From: CAYZXT01 sp964482515
Lineage (GTDB): Bacteria; Elusimicrobiota; Elusimicrobia; FEN-1173
DNA: 64,000 nt
Assembly: GCA_964482515.1 (NCBI GenBank)
Contig: CAYZXT010000004.1
Coordinates: forward strand, 62,001 to 126,000
Direction of reading: 5' to 3'
Both the position numbers and the translations under genes were made by a program. The stretch's first letter is position 1, and each line of letters begins with the position of its first letter. Positions 52,931-61,570 of the stretch are shown piece after piece. The notes beneath the pieces were generated by a model. The model did not search any database. It was not told where the DNA came from and saw only the letters and a list, made by a program, of their open reading frames with translations.

Positions 52931-52964
52931 ACCGTCGGCGCCAAAGGGCCCCGGCGGTTTTTTT
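52931..52964 (+). terminator. Attenuator terminator of the ilv leader
   Basis: An imperfect GC-rich hairpin (CCGTCGGCGCC with GGCCCCGGCGG around AAAG) is followed by seven T (52958-52964). It lies 28 bases after the leader stop. 52965-53024 holds a short AT-rich stretch and the ribosome region of the synthase. Confidence 0.8.
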
Positions 52965-53024
52965 ATGCATATATAGTAAACTAACGGGACATAACGTCCC
53001 CAATCTTATAGAGCGGAGTCAGCC

Positions 53025-55391
53025 ATGAATACCGAAAACGCACCCCATATGCACCTCATTTCCTGCCTGGTGGAGGACAAGCCCGGCGTTTTGTCGCGGA
53101 TCAGCGGCATGTTCACCAACCGGGGGTTCAACATCGACTCCCTCGCCGTGGGTAGGACCCAAGTCGCGGGCGTGTCCCGCATCTCTTTGGTTTGCGGCGG
53201 GGACGACCGCGTGATCGGCCAGATCATCAACCAGTTGAACAAACTGGTGGACGTGATCCGCGTGTCCAACCTCACCTGGGAAGACCACGTGGAAAGCGAA
53301 ATGATGCTGGTGAAGGTGGGGGCCGGCGGGGCGAAGGGGACGCTCGACAAGCTTTGCGCCGAGTTCCACGCCCGCGTGCGGGACGAAGGTCCGCAGGGAT
53401 TCGTGATCGAAGCCAGCGGAAAACCCGAAGAGACCGAAGCCATCCTCAAGGCGCTGGAACCCTTCGGCGTGAAGGAAATGACCCGGACCGGGCGCATCAT
53501 CCTCCACCGCGGCTCGACGGTCCTGGATCCGTTTTTACAGCAGCAGGAAGCCGTGGCCCAGGCGGCGGCGGTCCATGGGACCGGCGGAGAAACGATGACG
53601 GGCGCGGACATGGTCCCGCGGGTGCTCGCGGACGAAGGCGTGGAAGTGATCTTCGGCTACAGCGGCGGCGCCATCCTGCCGACGATCGATGCCCTTTATC
53701 GCTATAACGCCGCCCATCCCCAGAAAACCGTGCGGATGATCGTGCCCGCCAACGAACAGGGCGCGGCCTTCATGGCCTCGGGCTATTCGCGCTCCACCGG
53801 CAAGGTGGGCGTGGCCCTCGTGACGTCCGGCCCCGGCGCGACCAACACGGTGACGCCCGTCCGCGACGCCATGGCGGACTCGGTGCCGATCGTGGTGCTC
53901 TGCGGACAGGTGCCGCGGCCGGCCATGGGGACCGACGCGTTCCAGGAAGCCCCCGTGTTCAACATCATGAGCTCCTGCGCCAAGCACGTTTTCCTGGTGG
54001 AAAAACCCGAGGAGCTGGAAGCCACGATCCGCACGGCCTTCGAGATCGCCCGCACCGGGCGGCCGGGCCCCGTGGTCATCGACCTGCCCAAGGACATCCA
54101 AAACTGGAAGGGTTCTTACTACGGCAAGGGAAAGCTCCCGCTGCCGGGATACCGCTGGCGCCTGGAACAGGTCACCAAGTCCCGCGTGTCCAAGGAATCC
54201 ATGGACGCCTTCTTCTCCGCCCTGAAGACCAGCGAGAAGCCGCTGATCTACGCGGGCGGCGGCGTGATCAACTCCAACGCGGCCGAGGAGCTACGGGAGT
54301 TCTCGCGCACCTTCAACATCCCCGTGGTGACCACGCTGATGGGCATCGGCGGGATGGACACGAAGGACCCGCTGGCCATGCACATGCTCGGGATGCACGG
54401 CACGGCCTACGCCAACTACGCGGTGGAGGATTGCGACCTCCTCTTCACCGTGGGCGCGCGCTTCGACGACCGCGTGGCCGGCAAGGTGAAGGAGTTCGCC
54501 CCCAACGCCAAGTTCATCGGCCACTTGGACGTGGACGCGGCGGAGATCGGCAAGGTCAAAGCCGTGAATTGGTCCCACGTGGCGGACGCGAAACAGGGGC
54601 TGAAAGACCTCATCGCCGGCGGGAAATCCCTTGGTTTCAAGAAAGACTATTCCAAGTGGATCCAGCACGTTCAGGACCTTAAGAAAAAATTCCCCCTGAA
54701 CTATGACCGCAAGAGCGCGCTCATCCAGCCTTACTACGTGATTGAGACGCTGACCGAGCTGACGAAGGGCGACGCCATCATCAGCACCGGCGTGGGACAA
54801 CACCAGATGTGGGCCGCGCAATACGCCCATCATAAAACGCCCCGGCACTGGCTCACCTCCGGGAGCATGGGCACCATGGGCTACGGCCTCCCCGCGGCCA
54901 TCGGCGCGGCCTTCGCCAACCCGGACAAGACCGTCATCGACATCGACGGGGACGGCAGCATCCGGATGAACTTCGGCGAGCTGGAGACCATCACGACCTA
55001 CGGACTGAAAGTGAAGATCCTGCTCTTGAACAACGAGGGCGACGGCATGGTGCGCCAGTGGCAGACCGTTTATTACGGCGGACGCTACTTCGCCATCGAC
55101 AAGAACCTCCACTCCATGAACTTCGTGAAAGCCGCCGAGGCCGCGAGCTTTCCGTTCACCAAGAGCATCAAAAATCCCGCCGATGTGAAGGAAACGCTGA
55201 AAGCGTTCCTGGAGTCCGACGGCCCGGCGTTCCTCGAAGTGATGATCGATCCCTTCGCGCCGGTGTACCCGATGGTGGGCCCGGGCGCCGGCTACAAGGA
55301 AATGCTGACGGGGGATTGGATCACGTCCCGCGACGGCAAGAAACCCGTGGCCGCGGCCGCCGCCAGCGCACCGGTGCCGGAACTGTTCTAA
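53025..55391 (+). CDS. Fused acetohydroxyacid synthase: small (IlvN/IlvH) plus large (IlvB) subunit
   Basis: The 788-residue chain has an N-terminal regulatory part (about 1-170): ACT domain HLISCLVEDKPGVLSRISGMF and the C-terminal small-subunit domain (GFVIEASGKPEETEAILKAL). It continues into a full ThDP-dependent large subunit from about residue 191: ADMVPRVLADEGVEVIFGYSGG, PANEQGAAFMASGY (catalytic Glu) and GDGSIRMNFGELE ... LLLNN (ThDP motif). Acetohydroxyacid synthase makes acetolactate or acetohydroxybutyrate for Val, Leu and Ile; the small subunit gives valine feedback. The two parts are normally separate genes. An internal ATG at 53595 has GGAG before it and may give a separate large subunit. 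Confidence 0.95.
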   Translation: MNTENAPHMHLISCLVEDKPGVLSRISGMFTNRGFNIDSLAVGRTQVAGVSRISLVCGGDDRVIGQIINQLNKLVDVIRVSNLTWEDHVESEMMLVKVGAGGAKGTLDKLCAEFHARVRDEGPQGFVIEASGKPEETEAILKALEPFGVKEMTRTGRIILHRGSTVLDPFLQQQEAVAQAAAVHGTGGETMTGADMVPRVLADEGVEVIFGYSGGAILPTIDALYRYNAAHPQKTVRMIVPANEQGAAFMASGYSRSTGKVGVALVTSGPGATNTVTPVRDAMADSVPIVVLCGQVPRPAMGTDAFQEAPVFNIMSSCAKHVFLVEKPEELEATIRTAFEIARTGRPGPVVIDLPKDIQNWKGSYYGKGKLPLPGYRWRLEQVTKSRVSKESMDAFFSALKTSEKPLIYAGGGVINSNAAEELREFSRTFNIPVVTTLMGIGGMDTKDPLAMHMLGMHGTAYANYAVEDCDLLFTVGARFDDRVAGKVKEFAPNAKFIGHLDVDAAEIGKVKAVNWSHVADAKQGLKDLIAGGKSLGFKKDYSKWIQHVQDLKKKFPLNYDRKSALIQPYYVIETLTELTKGDAIISTGVGQHQMWAAQYAHHKTPRHWLTSGSMGTMGYGLPAAIGAAFANPDKTVIDIDGDGSIRMNFGELETITTYGLKVKILLLNNEGDGMVRQWQTVYYGGRYFAIDKNLHSMNFVKAAEAASFPFTKSIKNPADVKETLKAFLESDGPAFLEVMIDPFAPVYPMVGPGAGYKEMLTGDWITSRDGKKPVAAAAASAPVPELF

Positions 55392-55407
55392 CCATCACAG
55401 CCAAAAG

Positions 55408-55445
55408 AAAAGGCCGTTCTCTCTCGCGAGAGGACGGCCTTTTTT
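55408..55445 (+). terminator. Intrinsic terminator after the fused synthase
   Basis: AGGCCGTTCTCTC and GAGAGGACGGCCT form a nearly perfect stem around a short CGC-type loop, followed by a T tract. Confidence 0.9.
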
Positions 55446-55495
55446 AATCCATCCCCCCTCCCTGGATGGGAGAGGGTCGTGGTCAGGGTGAAATG

Positions 55496-55654
55496 CTAGA
55501 ACAGCGTGTAGACGAAGGGCGCGACGGCCGAGCCCTGCGACAAAATGATCAGCATCCCGAGCAAGAGCAAGACGATGACCATGGGCGCCAGCCACCACTT
55601 CTTCTCCTGCTTCATGAACTGCCAGAATTCCTTCAAAATGGACAATTTGCTCAC
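55496..55654 (-). CDS. DUF5989-type small membrane protein
   Basis: The 52-residue product begins MSKLSILKEFWQFMKQEKKW and has one strong membrane helix (about 23-42), ending VAPFVYTLF. This short W-rich, basic-then-hydrophobic pattern matches DUF5989 proteins, usually found beside SxtJ and a carbamoyltransferase, as here. Start is a GTG with GGAG eight bases upstream. Role unknown; a small helper of the carbamoyltransferase membrane complex is plausible. Confidence 0.8.
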   Translation of the reverse strand: MSKLSILKEFWQFMKQEKKWWLAPMVIVLLLLGMLIILSQGSAVAPFVYTLF

Positions 55655-55669
55655 GATAATCTCCTCTTT

Positions 55670-56086
55670 CTAAAATTGCTTCTCGTACCGCTGCTTAGAA
55701 AATACCGCTTTTTCTTTTGTAATCCAATAGCTGCGCCGCGAGCGGTCGAACGTTAGATCCAGCATCCGCTTTCCCGCCAAGCGCATGCAAACACCCATAG
55801 GCATGATGACTAAAAAAAACACGGCGGACAAGATGATCCGGGTCATCACGAACCCCATGACCACGGCCATTCCCATCCACGCCCGCTGGACCGGCCGCAG
55901 CACCGACGGAGCGGCCAGGCCGAGAAGCACCAGGGGGGCGCCGATCGCCGTGAAATAGGGGCCGACCGGTTTATGTCTCAGCAAAGTGATGATGCCGATG
56001 GCCAGGAACACGCCGCCCACCACCAGCCCGAAGCCGCGCAGGTCCTTGCGTTCGCTTTTGATGGATTTAAAATCGTCTTTAAGCAT
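55670..56086 (-). CDS. SxtJ-family membrane protein
   Basis: The 138-residue protein has about three to four membrane helices (GLVVGGVFLAIGIITLL, FTAIGAPLVLLGLAAPSVL, and a long helix around VVMGFVMTRIILSAVFFLVIM) followed by a basic tail (RMLDLTFDRSRRSYW). The SxtJ family is found with carbamoyltransferases, including in saxitoxin clusters, but its role is unknown. It is 15 bases upstream of the DUF5989 gene. A longer frame to 56113 has no support. Confidence 0.82.
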   Translation of the reverse strand: MLKDDFKSIKSERKDLRGFGLVVGGVFLAIGIITLLRHKPVGPYFTAIGAPLVLLGLAAPSVLRPVQRAWMGMAVVMGFVMTRIILSAVFFLVIMPMGVCMRLAGKRMLDLTFDRSRRSYWITKEKAVFSKQRYEKQF

Positions 56087-56108
56087 GGATAATCTCTTTA
56101 TAGAAGTT

Positions 56109-56176
56109 GTCACCCCGGCGAAAGCTGAGGTACAGTCATCTGAAATCTTCTGGATTCCGGCTTTCGCCGGAATGAC
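56109..56176. repeat. Dispersed palindromic repeat, 68 nt
   Basis: Near-identical to the copy at 52697-52764 (GTCACCCCGGCGAAAGCTG... to ...TTTCGCCGGAATGAC), in the gap between SxtJ and the carbamoyltransferase. Confidence 0.75.
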
Positions 56177-56181
56177 CGCAA

Positions 56182-57999
56182 TTAGTCCAGTTCGTATTCC
56201 TTCTTCCAGTCCGTGTCTTTGTCCAGCGGCTTCTGCTCTTTCTTGTCCAGGATGAAATTCCCCAGCACCAAGTAATCCATGTTCGTGCGCATCAGGCAGA
56301 CGAAGGCTTCCCGCGGCGTGCAGACGATGGGCTCGCCCCGCACGTTGAAGGACGTGTTGATGAGCACGCCGCAGTTCTGCTTTTCCTGGAACTTGGACAG
56401 CAGTTTGTAGAACAGCGGCTTCTCTTCCGGAGTGACGGTCTGGACGCGGGCCGAGTAATCAACGTGCGTGACGGCGGGTATCGTAGACCGAGACACGTTC
56501 AGCTTCTCGATGCCGAACAGCTTCTCTTCCTCCCCGGTCATCTTCCGCCGAAGGTTCTCGCGCACCGGCGCCACCAGAAGCATGTAGGGGCTGTCCGAGT
56601 CCAGTTCGAAGTATTCCGACGCCTTTTCCCGCAACACCGCCGGGGCGAAGGGGCGGAAGCTCTCGCGGAATTTGATCTTCAGGTTCATGATCTCCTGCAT
56701 CCTGGCGGAGCGCGCGTCGCCGATGATGGACCGGTTGCCCAGGGCGCGCGGGCCGAACTCCATGGGACCCTGGAACCAGCCGATCACCTTTTCCCGGGCG
56801 AGGTAGTCCGCCGTTTTTTCGACCAGCGCGTCGTCGTCAAGTTCCGTGAAAGGTATGCCGCCCGCTTGGAGGAATTTCCGGATCTCATCGCGGCCGTAGT
56901 CCGGCCCGAGGCTCGAACCGCGCTGGGAATCGCGCCGGCCGTCGGCGTTCCGCGGATTGCCCAAGTATTGATACCAGGTGAAAAGCGCCGCGCCCAGAGC
57001 TCCACCCGCGTCGCCGGCCGCGGGCTGGATCCAGATGTTCTCGAACGGCCCGTCCCGCAAAATCTTCCCATTGCCGACGCAGTTCAGCGCCACGCCGCCG
57101 GCCAGGCAGAGATTTTTTTCGCCCGTGTCCTTTTGGACCTGCCGGGCCACGCGCATCATGACCTCCTCGGTCACGTCCTGCACGGAACGGGCCAGGTCCA
57201 TCTCCCGCTGCGTCAGCTTTGATTCCGGCTTCCGCGGTTCCCCGCCGAACAGCCTATGGAATTTGCCGTTGGTCATCCGGAGGCCCGCGCCGTAGCCGAA
57301 GTAATCCATGTTGAGGGCGAAGGACCCGTCTTCCTTCAGGTCGATGAGCTCGGACAGGATCAAGTCCTTGTATTTCGGCTCGCCGTAGGGCGCCAGGCCC
57401 ATCACCTTGTATTCGCCGGAGTTGACCTTGAACCCGGTGTAATAGGTGAACGCGGAATAGAGCAGGCCGATGGAATGGGGGAAGTGGATTTCCTTTTGCA
57501 GCTCGATGGCGTTATCGCGCCCGACGCCGCAGCTGGTCGTCGTCCATTCCCCCACGCCGTCCAGCGTCAGCAGCGCCGCGCTCTGGAACGGCGACGGAAA
57601 AAACGCCGAAGCCGCGTGGGATTCGTGATGCTCGGTAAAGAGGGTCTTTCCCTCGTAGCCGAGCTCGGTGGCGATGATTTCCTTCATCCATATTTTTTCC
57701 TTGATCCACAGCGGGATGGCCTTGATGAAGGAGGATAATCCCCGCGGCGCGTAGGCCAGATAGCTCGCGAGGAGCCGTTCGAACTTGAGGAAAGGCTTGT
57801 CGTAAAAGGTGACGTAGTCCAGGTCCTTGACGGTGATGCCGCCCGCCTTCAAACAGAATTCGATGGCGTTTTTAGGGAACCCCGCGTCGTGCTTTTTCCG
57901 GGTGAAGCGTTCTTCCTGGGCGGCGGCGACAATCCGTCCGTCCTGCACCAGACAGGCCGCGCTATCGTGATAGAAAGCGGAAATACCGAGAATATTCAT
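56182..57999 (-). CDS. NodU/CmcH-type carbamoyltransferase
   Basis: The 605-residue protein has the family's N-terminal actin-like fold (MNILGISAFYHDSAACLVQDG, QEERFTRKKHDAGFP, TEHHESHAASAF) and the C-terminal carbamoyl-transfer domain (FGPRALGNRSIIGDARS, VLINTSFNVRGEPIVCTP). It moves carbamoyl groups from carbamoyl phosphate to a hydroxyl on a sugar or natural product. The substrate is unknown; together with SxtJ and DUF5989 it forms a set known from surface-polysaccharide and toxin loci. Start at 57999. Confidence 0.93.
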   Translation of the reverse strand: MNILGISAFYHDSAACLVQDGRIVAAAQEERFTRKKHDAGFPKNAIEFCLKAGGITVKDLDYVTFYDKPFLKFERLLASYLAYAPRGLSSFIKAIPLWIKEKIWMKEIIATELGYEGKTLFTEHHESHAASAFFPSPFQSAALLTLDGVGEWTTTSCGVGRDNAIELQKEIHFPHSIGLLYSAFTYYTGFKVNSGEYKVMGLAPYGEPKYKDLILSELIDLKEDGSFALNMDYFGYGAGLRMTNGKFHRLFGGEPRKPESKLTQREMDLARSVQDVTEEVMMRVARQVQKDTGEKNLCLAGGVALNCVGNGKILRDGPFENIWIQPAAGDAGGALGAALFTWYQYLGNPRNADGRRDSQRGSSLGPDYGRDEIRKFLQAGGIPFTELDDDALVEKTADYLAREKVIGWFQGPMEFGPRALGNRSIIGDARSARMQEIMNLKIKFRESFRPFAPAVLREKASEYFELDSDSPYMLLVAPVRENLRRKMTGEEEKLFGIEKLNVSRSTIPAVTHVDYSARVQTVTPEEKPLFYKLLSKFQEKQNCGVLINTSFNVRGEPIVCTPREAFVCLMRTNMDYLVLGNFILDKKEQKPLDKDTDWKKEYELD

Positions 58000-58054
58000 T
58001 GGGGGAAGAATTGCGATGGAATTATCCCATAAAGGGAAGATATCGTAAAATAGA

Positions 58055-59608
58055 ATGATGAAGATCCGGGTGGGCATCATCGGCGCAGGCCCCGGCGGAT
58101 TGGCCGCGGCCGTTCTCTTGGCCCGGCGGGGTTTCGACGTCACCGTCTTTGAGCGCGACTCCCGCGTAGGGGGGCGCAACGGCCGGATCCGGGCCGACGG
58201 ATACACCTTCGACATCGGCCCCACCTTTTTCACGATGCCTTTCCTGCTGGATGAAATTTTTCAGGAGTGCGGACGGCGCCTCGACGATTACATCGACCTA
58301 AAAGCCGTCGAGCCCCATTACCGGCTGGTCTTCACGGACGGGAAGGAATTCCGCCCGGGGAAGGACGCAGACGGGGTCAGAGATTCCATCCGCGCAATAA
58401 ACCCCGCGGACGCCGACGGCTTCGACCGCTACATGGAATACAACCGGCGCAAGCTGGCGGCGGTCCTTCCCAGCCTGAAAGTACCCCACGAACATGTCTA
58501 TCAAATCCTTCGACCGGCCCTGTTCAAAACTCTTCCGTTCCTGAACGTCGCGGGGTCCGCGTGGGGTGAAGCATCCCGTTTTTTCTCGGACGAACGAATC
58601 CGGCTCGCTTTTACCTTTGAATCGCGTTACTTCGGCATGTCACCGTTCCAAACCCCGTCGTTGTTTACGATTCTGCCCTATTCGGAATACCGCTGGGGCG
58701 TCCACCATCCCGTCGGCGGCTGCCATCGCCTGTCCATGGCACTTGAGCAATTGGCCCGGGATATGGGCGCGCGCATTCACTTAGACGCGGATGTGACGCA
58801 GATAGAAACAGAGGGGCGCAGGGCCCGCATTCTGCACACGGCGGACGACCGCGTCCATAAGTTCGATGAAATCGTCATGAACGCGGATTTCGCCTGGGGC
58901 ATGAGGAACCTGGTCCCGGACGCGGCGCGGCGCCACTACACGGACGAGAAACTCGCCCGCAAGAAATATTCCGGTTCCGCCTTCGTCATGCACCTGGGAC
59001 TGGACAAGCGGTACGAACACCTGCTCCACCACAATATTTTCATCTCGGACGACTATCGCAAAAGCCTGCGGGGAAACGAACCCGGGGAACGGTTGTCGGA
59101 GGATCCCTCCATTTACGTGCAAAACGCCTCGGCCACGGACCCCACGCTCGCGCCGGAGGGACATTCAACGCTCCGCGTGTCGGTGTCCGTTCCCAACCTG
59201 AAGACCGGCATCGATTGGTCCAAAGAACGGGATCGCTACCGGCGGCTGGTGCTTGATAAACTGGCGGAGCGGGCAGGACTGGCGGACCTGGAAAAACACA
59301 TCCGGTTCGAGCAAATCATAACGCCCGCGGATTGGGAGTCGAGGATGCGCGTGGGATACGGGGCGATCTTCAGCCTAGAACACACCTGGCGGCAGATATA
59401 TGCGCTCCGACCGCACAACCGCTTCGAGGAATTCGAGAACATGTGGCTGGTGGGCGGCGGCACGCAACCCGGTAGCGGGCTCCCCTTCATATACGCGTCG
59501 GCCCGCATCACGGCCGATGGGATCGCCAAAAAATACTCCGGCCGGCCGGAACCTTCGCCGCTGGCCGCGCCGATCCCGCGTATTTCCGCGGCCGGCGCGC
59601 CGACTTGA
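58055..59608 (+). CDS. CrtI-type phytoene desaturase/oxidoreductase
   Basis: The 517-residue FAD protein has an N-terminal dinucleotide motif (VGIIGAGPGGLAAAVLLARRGFDVTVFE), the desaturase signature GGRNGRI and DIGPTFFTMP, and the C-terminal WLVGGGTQPGSGLPFIYASARITADGIA. CrtI enzymes desaturate carotenoids, but no other carotenoid gene (crtB, crtE) lies here, so the true substrate is open. It is divergent from the carbamoyltransferase with a 55-base gap. Confidence 0.87.
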   Translation: MMKIRVGIIGAGPGGLAAAVLLARRGFDVTVFERDSRVGGRNGRIRADGYTFDIGPTFFTMPFLLDEIFQECGRRLDDYIDLKAVEPHYRLVFTDGKEFRPGKDADGVRDSIRAINPADADGFDRYMEYNRRKLAAVLPSLKVPHEHVYQILRPALFKTLPFLNVAGSAWGEASRFFSDERIRLAFTFESRYFGMSPFQTPSLFTILPYSEYRWGVHHPVGGCHRLSMALEQLARDMGARIHLDADVTQIETEGRRARILHTADDRVHKFDEIVMNADFAWGMRNLVPDAARRHYTDEKLARKKYSGSAFVMHLGLDKRYEHLLHHNIFISDDYRKSLRGNEPGERLSEDPSIYVQNASATDPTLAPEGHSTLRVSVSVPNLKTGIDWSKERDRYRRLVLDKLAERAGLADLEKHIRFEQIITPADWESRMRVGYGAIFSLEHTWRQIYALRPHNRFEEFENMWLVGGGTQPGSGLPFIYASARITADGIAKKYSGRPEPSPLAAPIPRISAAGAPT

Positions 59609-59620
59609 GGGGATTTAAGG

Positions 59621-60271
59621 CTAGATGAGCGGGTGGGTCCGGCGCAGGGTGCGCCGGTAAGTCGACATTATTTCTTCGGGCCCCGCCGCGGTAAAACCCA
59701 AATCATGCAGCAACCCGTCCGTCAGTTTGTAAACCCATCCGTGAACGGCCACCTTTTGCCCGCGCCGCCAGGCGTTCTGGATGATGGACGTGTGGCAGAC
59801 GCTGCGGGCCTGTTCGATCACGTTCAACTCGCATAAACGGTTGGTCCGCGCCGAACCGCGCCTGGCGGAAAGGTCCGGCGCATGCTTGTCGCGAATGTCC
59901 TTAATGGGCTGTAGCCAGCTGTCGATGAGGCCCGTCGTTCCGCCTTTGATCACGGCGGCGACCCCTCCGCAGCCGTAATGGCCGCAGACGATCACGTGCT
60001 TGACGCGCAAAACGTCCACGGCGTATTGGAGCACGGAAAGGCAATTGATGTCCGCCGGCGCGACGATGTTGGCCACATTGCGGTGGACGAAGACTTCTCC
60101 GGGCATCAACCCTATGATTTCGTTGGCCGGAACGCGGCTGTCGGAGCAGCCGATCCACAGATACTCGGGCGTCTGCTGATGGGAAAGTTTTTGGAAAAAA
60201 CCGGGGTCGGTCCGTGTCATGGACCCGGCCCAACGCCGGTTGTTATCGAAAAGTTTTTTCAGGTAGCGCAT
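59621..60271 (-). CDS. Beta-carbonic anhydrase
   Basis: The 216-residue protein carries the beta-CA zinc ligands Cys42 (IGCSDSR, with Asp44), His98 and Cys101 (VCGHYGCGG). It interconverts CO2 and bicarbonate, supplying carbamoyl-phosphate and other carboxylations. Start at 60271 matches the family; a longer frame to 60436 has no similarity. It is convergent with the CrtI-like gene, 12 bases apart. Confidence 0.93.
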   Translation of the reverse strand: MRYLKKLFDNNRRWAGSMTRTDPGFFQKLSHQQTPEYLWIGCSDSRVPANEIIGLMPGEVFVHRNVANIVAPADINCLSVLQYAVDVLRVKHVIVCGHYGCGGVAAVIKGGTTGLIDSWLQPIKDIRDKHAPDLSARRGSARTNRLCELNVIEQARSVCHTSIIQNAWRRGQKVAVHGWVYKLTDGLLHDLGFTAAGPEEIMSTYRRTLRRTHPLI

Positions 60272-60362
60272 CGACGTCCATTCTATAAAAATTCCCGCGC
60301 GATTGGCGCGCCGTGTCCCATCGCGTTGCGCATAGGCCGCGGATTTCATACATAGGGAAACG

Positions 60363-61562
60363 ATGGCTCCAGAAACCGCAAAACTCTTCACCAAGGATTT
60401 CATATGCTGGCTCGCCGCGAGGTTCGCCTCGAACATGGGCCGGCGGATGGTTTCCGTCGCCGTGGCATGGCAGATCTACCAGCTCACCCGCAGCCCCCTG
60501 GCGCTGGGGTTCATCGGGATGGCCGAGGCCTTCCCCTTCCTGGCGACCTCCCTTTGGGCCGGCCACCTGGTGGACCGCCACCACAAGAAGCCCTTCATGG
60601 TCGGCGCCGAAGCCGCCCTCACGCTGTGCGCCGCGGCGCTCTGCGCCCTCACGTTTCTTCATCGCGCCCCCATCCTCATGTACTACCTGATCGTCGCGCT
60701 GATCGGCGCTTCGGTCAGTTTCGCCAGCGTGGCCTCCAGCGTGTTCGTCCAGACCACGGTGCCGAAGGAAATCTACTCCCGGGCCGCGGCGTGGAACCTG
60801 TCTTCCTACATGGCCGCGACCATCGCCGGACCGATCGCGGGAGGATGGCTGCTGACGCACGCCTCCGGCCGTGCGACGCTGGCGCTGGCGGCGGCGTTCT
60901 TCCTCATCGCCCTCACGTTCATGGCCGGCCTCCGCTTCCTCCCGCCGCTGGCGCCCGCCCCCGCGGAATCGGCGTTCCAGCGCATCAAGGAAGGGATCAA
61001 GTTCGTGCGCACCCAACCGCTCATCCTCGCCTGCATGTGCATCGACATGGTGGCGGTGTTCTTCGGCGACGCCGTGGCGCTGTTCCCGATCTTCGCCGAC
61101 CGGCTCGGAGGCGGGGCCTTCGGCTTCGGCCTGCTTCGCGCGTCCCCCGCCGTGGGAGCGGCGTTGGTCTCCCTGACCCACTCGTTCCGGCCTTTCATCA
61201 GCCCGACTTGGGGCCTTCTGAAAAAAGCCGTTCTCGTTTTCGGCCTCTGCATGATCGCCTTCGCCCTGTCGCCCCACATTCTCATCGCCGCCGTCTTCCT
61301 CATGCTGTCCGGCGCGGCCGACGGAATCAGCGTCATCATCCGCCAGAGCGTCTATCAAGCGCACACGCCCGACGCCCTGCGGGGCCGCGTGGCCGCCCTG
61401 AGCGGGATATTCATCAGCACTTCCAACGAACTGGGGGACTTCGAATCGGGCATTACCGCCAGCCTCATGGGGCCGGTGCTCTCCGTCATCTTCGGCGCCA
61501 GTCTGACCGTGATTAGCGTGGGCGTGATGGCCCGCAAGTTCCGCCACGTTCCGGACAAATAA
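60363..61562 (+). CDS. MFS transporter (EntS/MFS_3-like)
   Basis: The 399-residue protein has 12 predicted membrane helices and the MFS loop motif AGHLVDRHHKKP between helices 2 and 3. Style is that of small-molecule or siderophore exporters. It lies eight bases before the lipoamide dehydrogenase gene, but the substrate is not clear. GGGAAAC precedes the ATG. Confidence 0.88.
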   Translation: MAPETAKLFTKDFICWLAARFASNMGRRMVSVAVAWQIYQLTRSPLALGFIGMAEAFPFLATSLWAGHLVDRHHKKPFMVGAEAALTLCAAALCALTFLHRAPILMYYLIVALIGASVSFASVASSVFVQTTVPKEIYSRAAAWNLSSYMAATIAGPIAGGWLLTHASGRATLALAAAFFLIALTFMAGLRFLPPLAPAPAESAFQRIKEGIKFVRTQPLILACMCIDMVAVFFGDAVALFPIFADRLGGGAFGFGLLRASPAVGAALVSLTHSFRPFISPTWGLLKKAVLVFGLCMIAFALSPHILIAAVFLMLSGAADGISVIIRQSVYQAHTPDALRGRVAALSGIFISTSNELGDFESGITASLMGPVLSVIFGASLTVISVGVMARKFRHVPDK

Positions 61563-61570
61563 AAAATATA

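Noticed and set aside
58055..59608. Carotenoid biosynthesis locus
   Set aside because: Only a CrtI-like oxidoreductase is present; no crtB, crtE or cyclase genes lie nearby.
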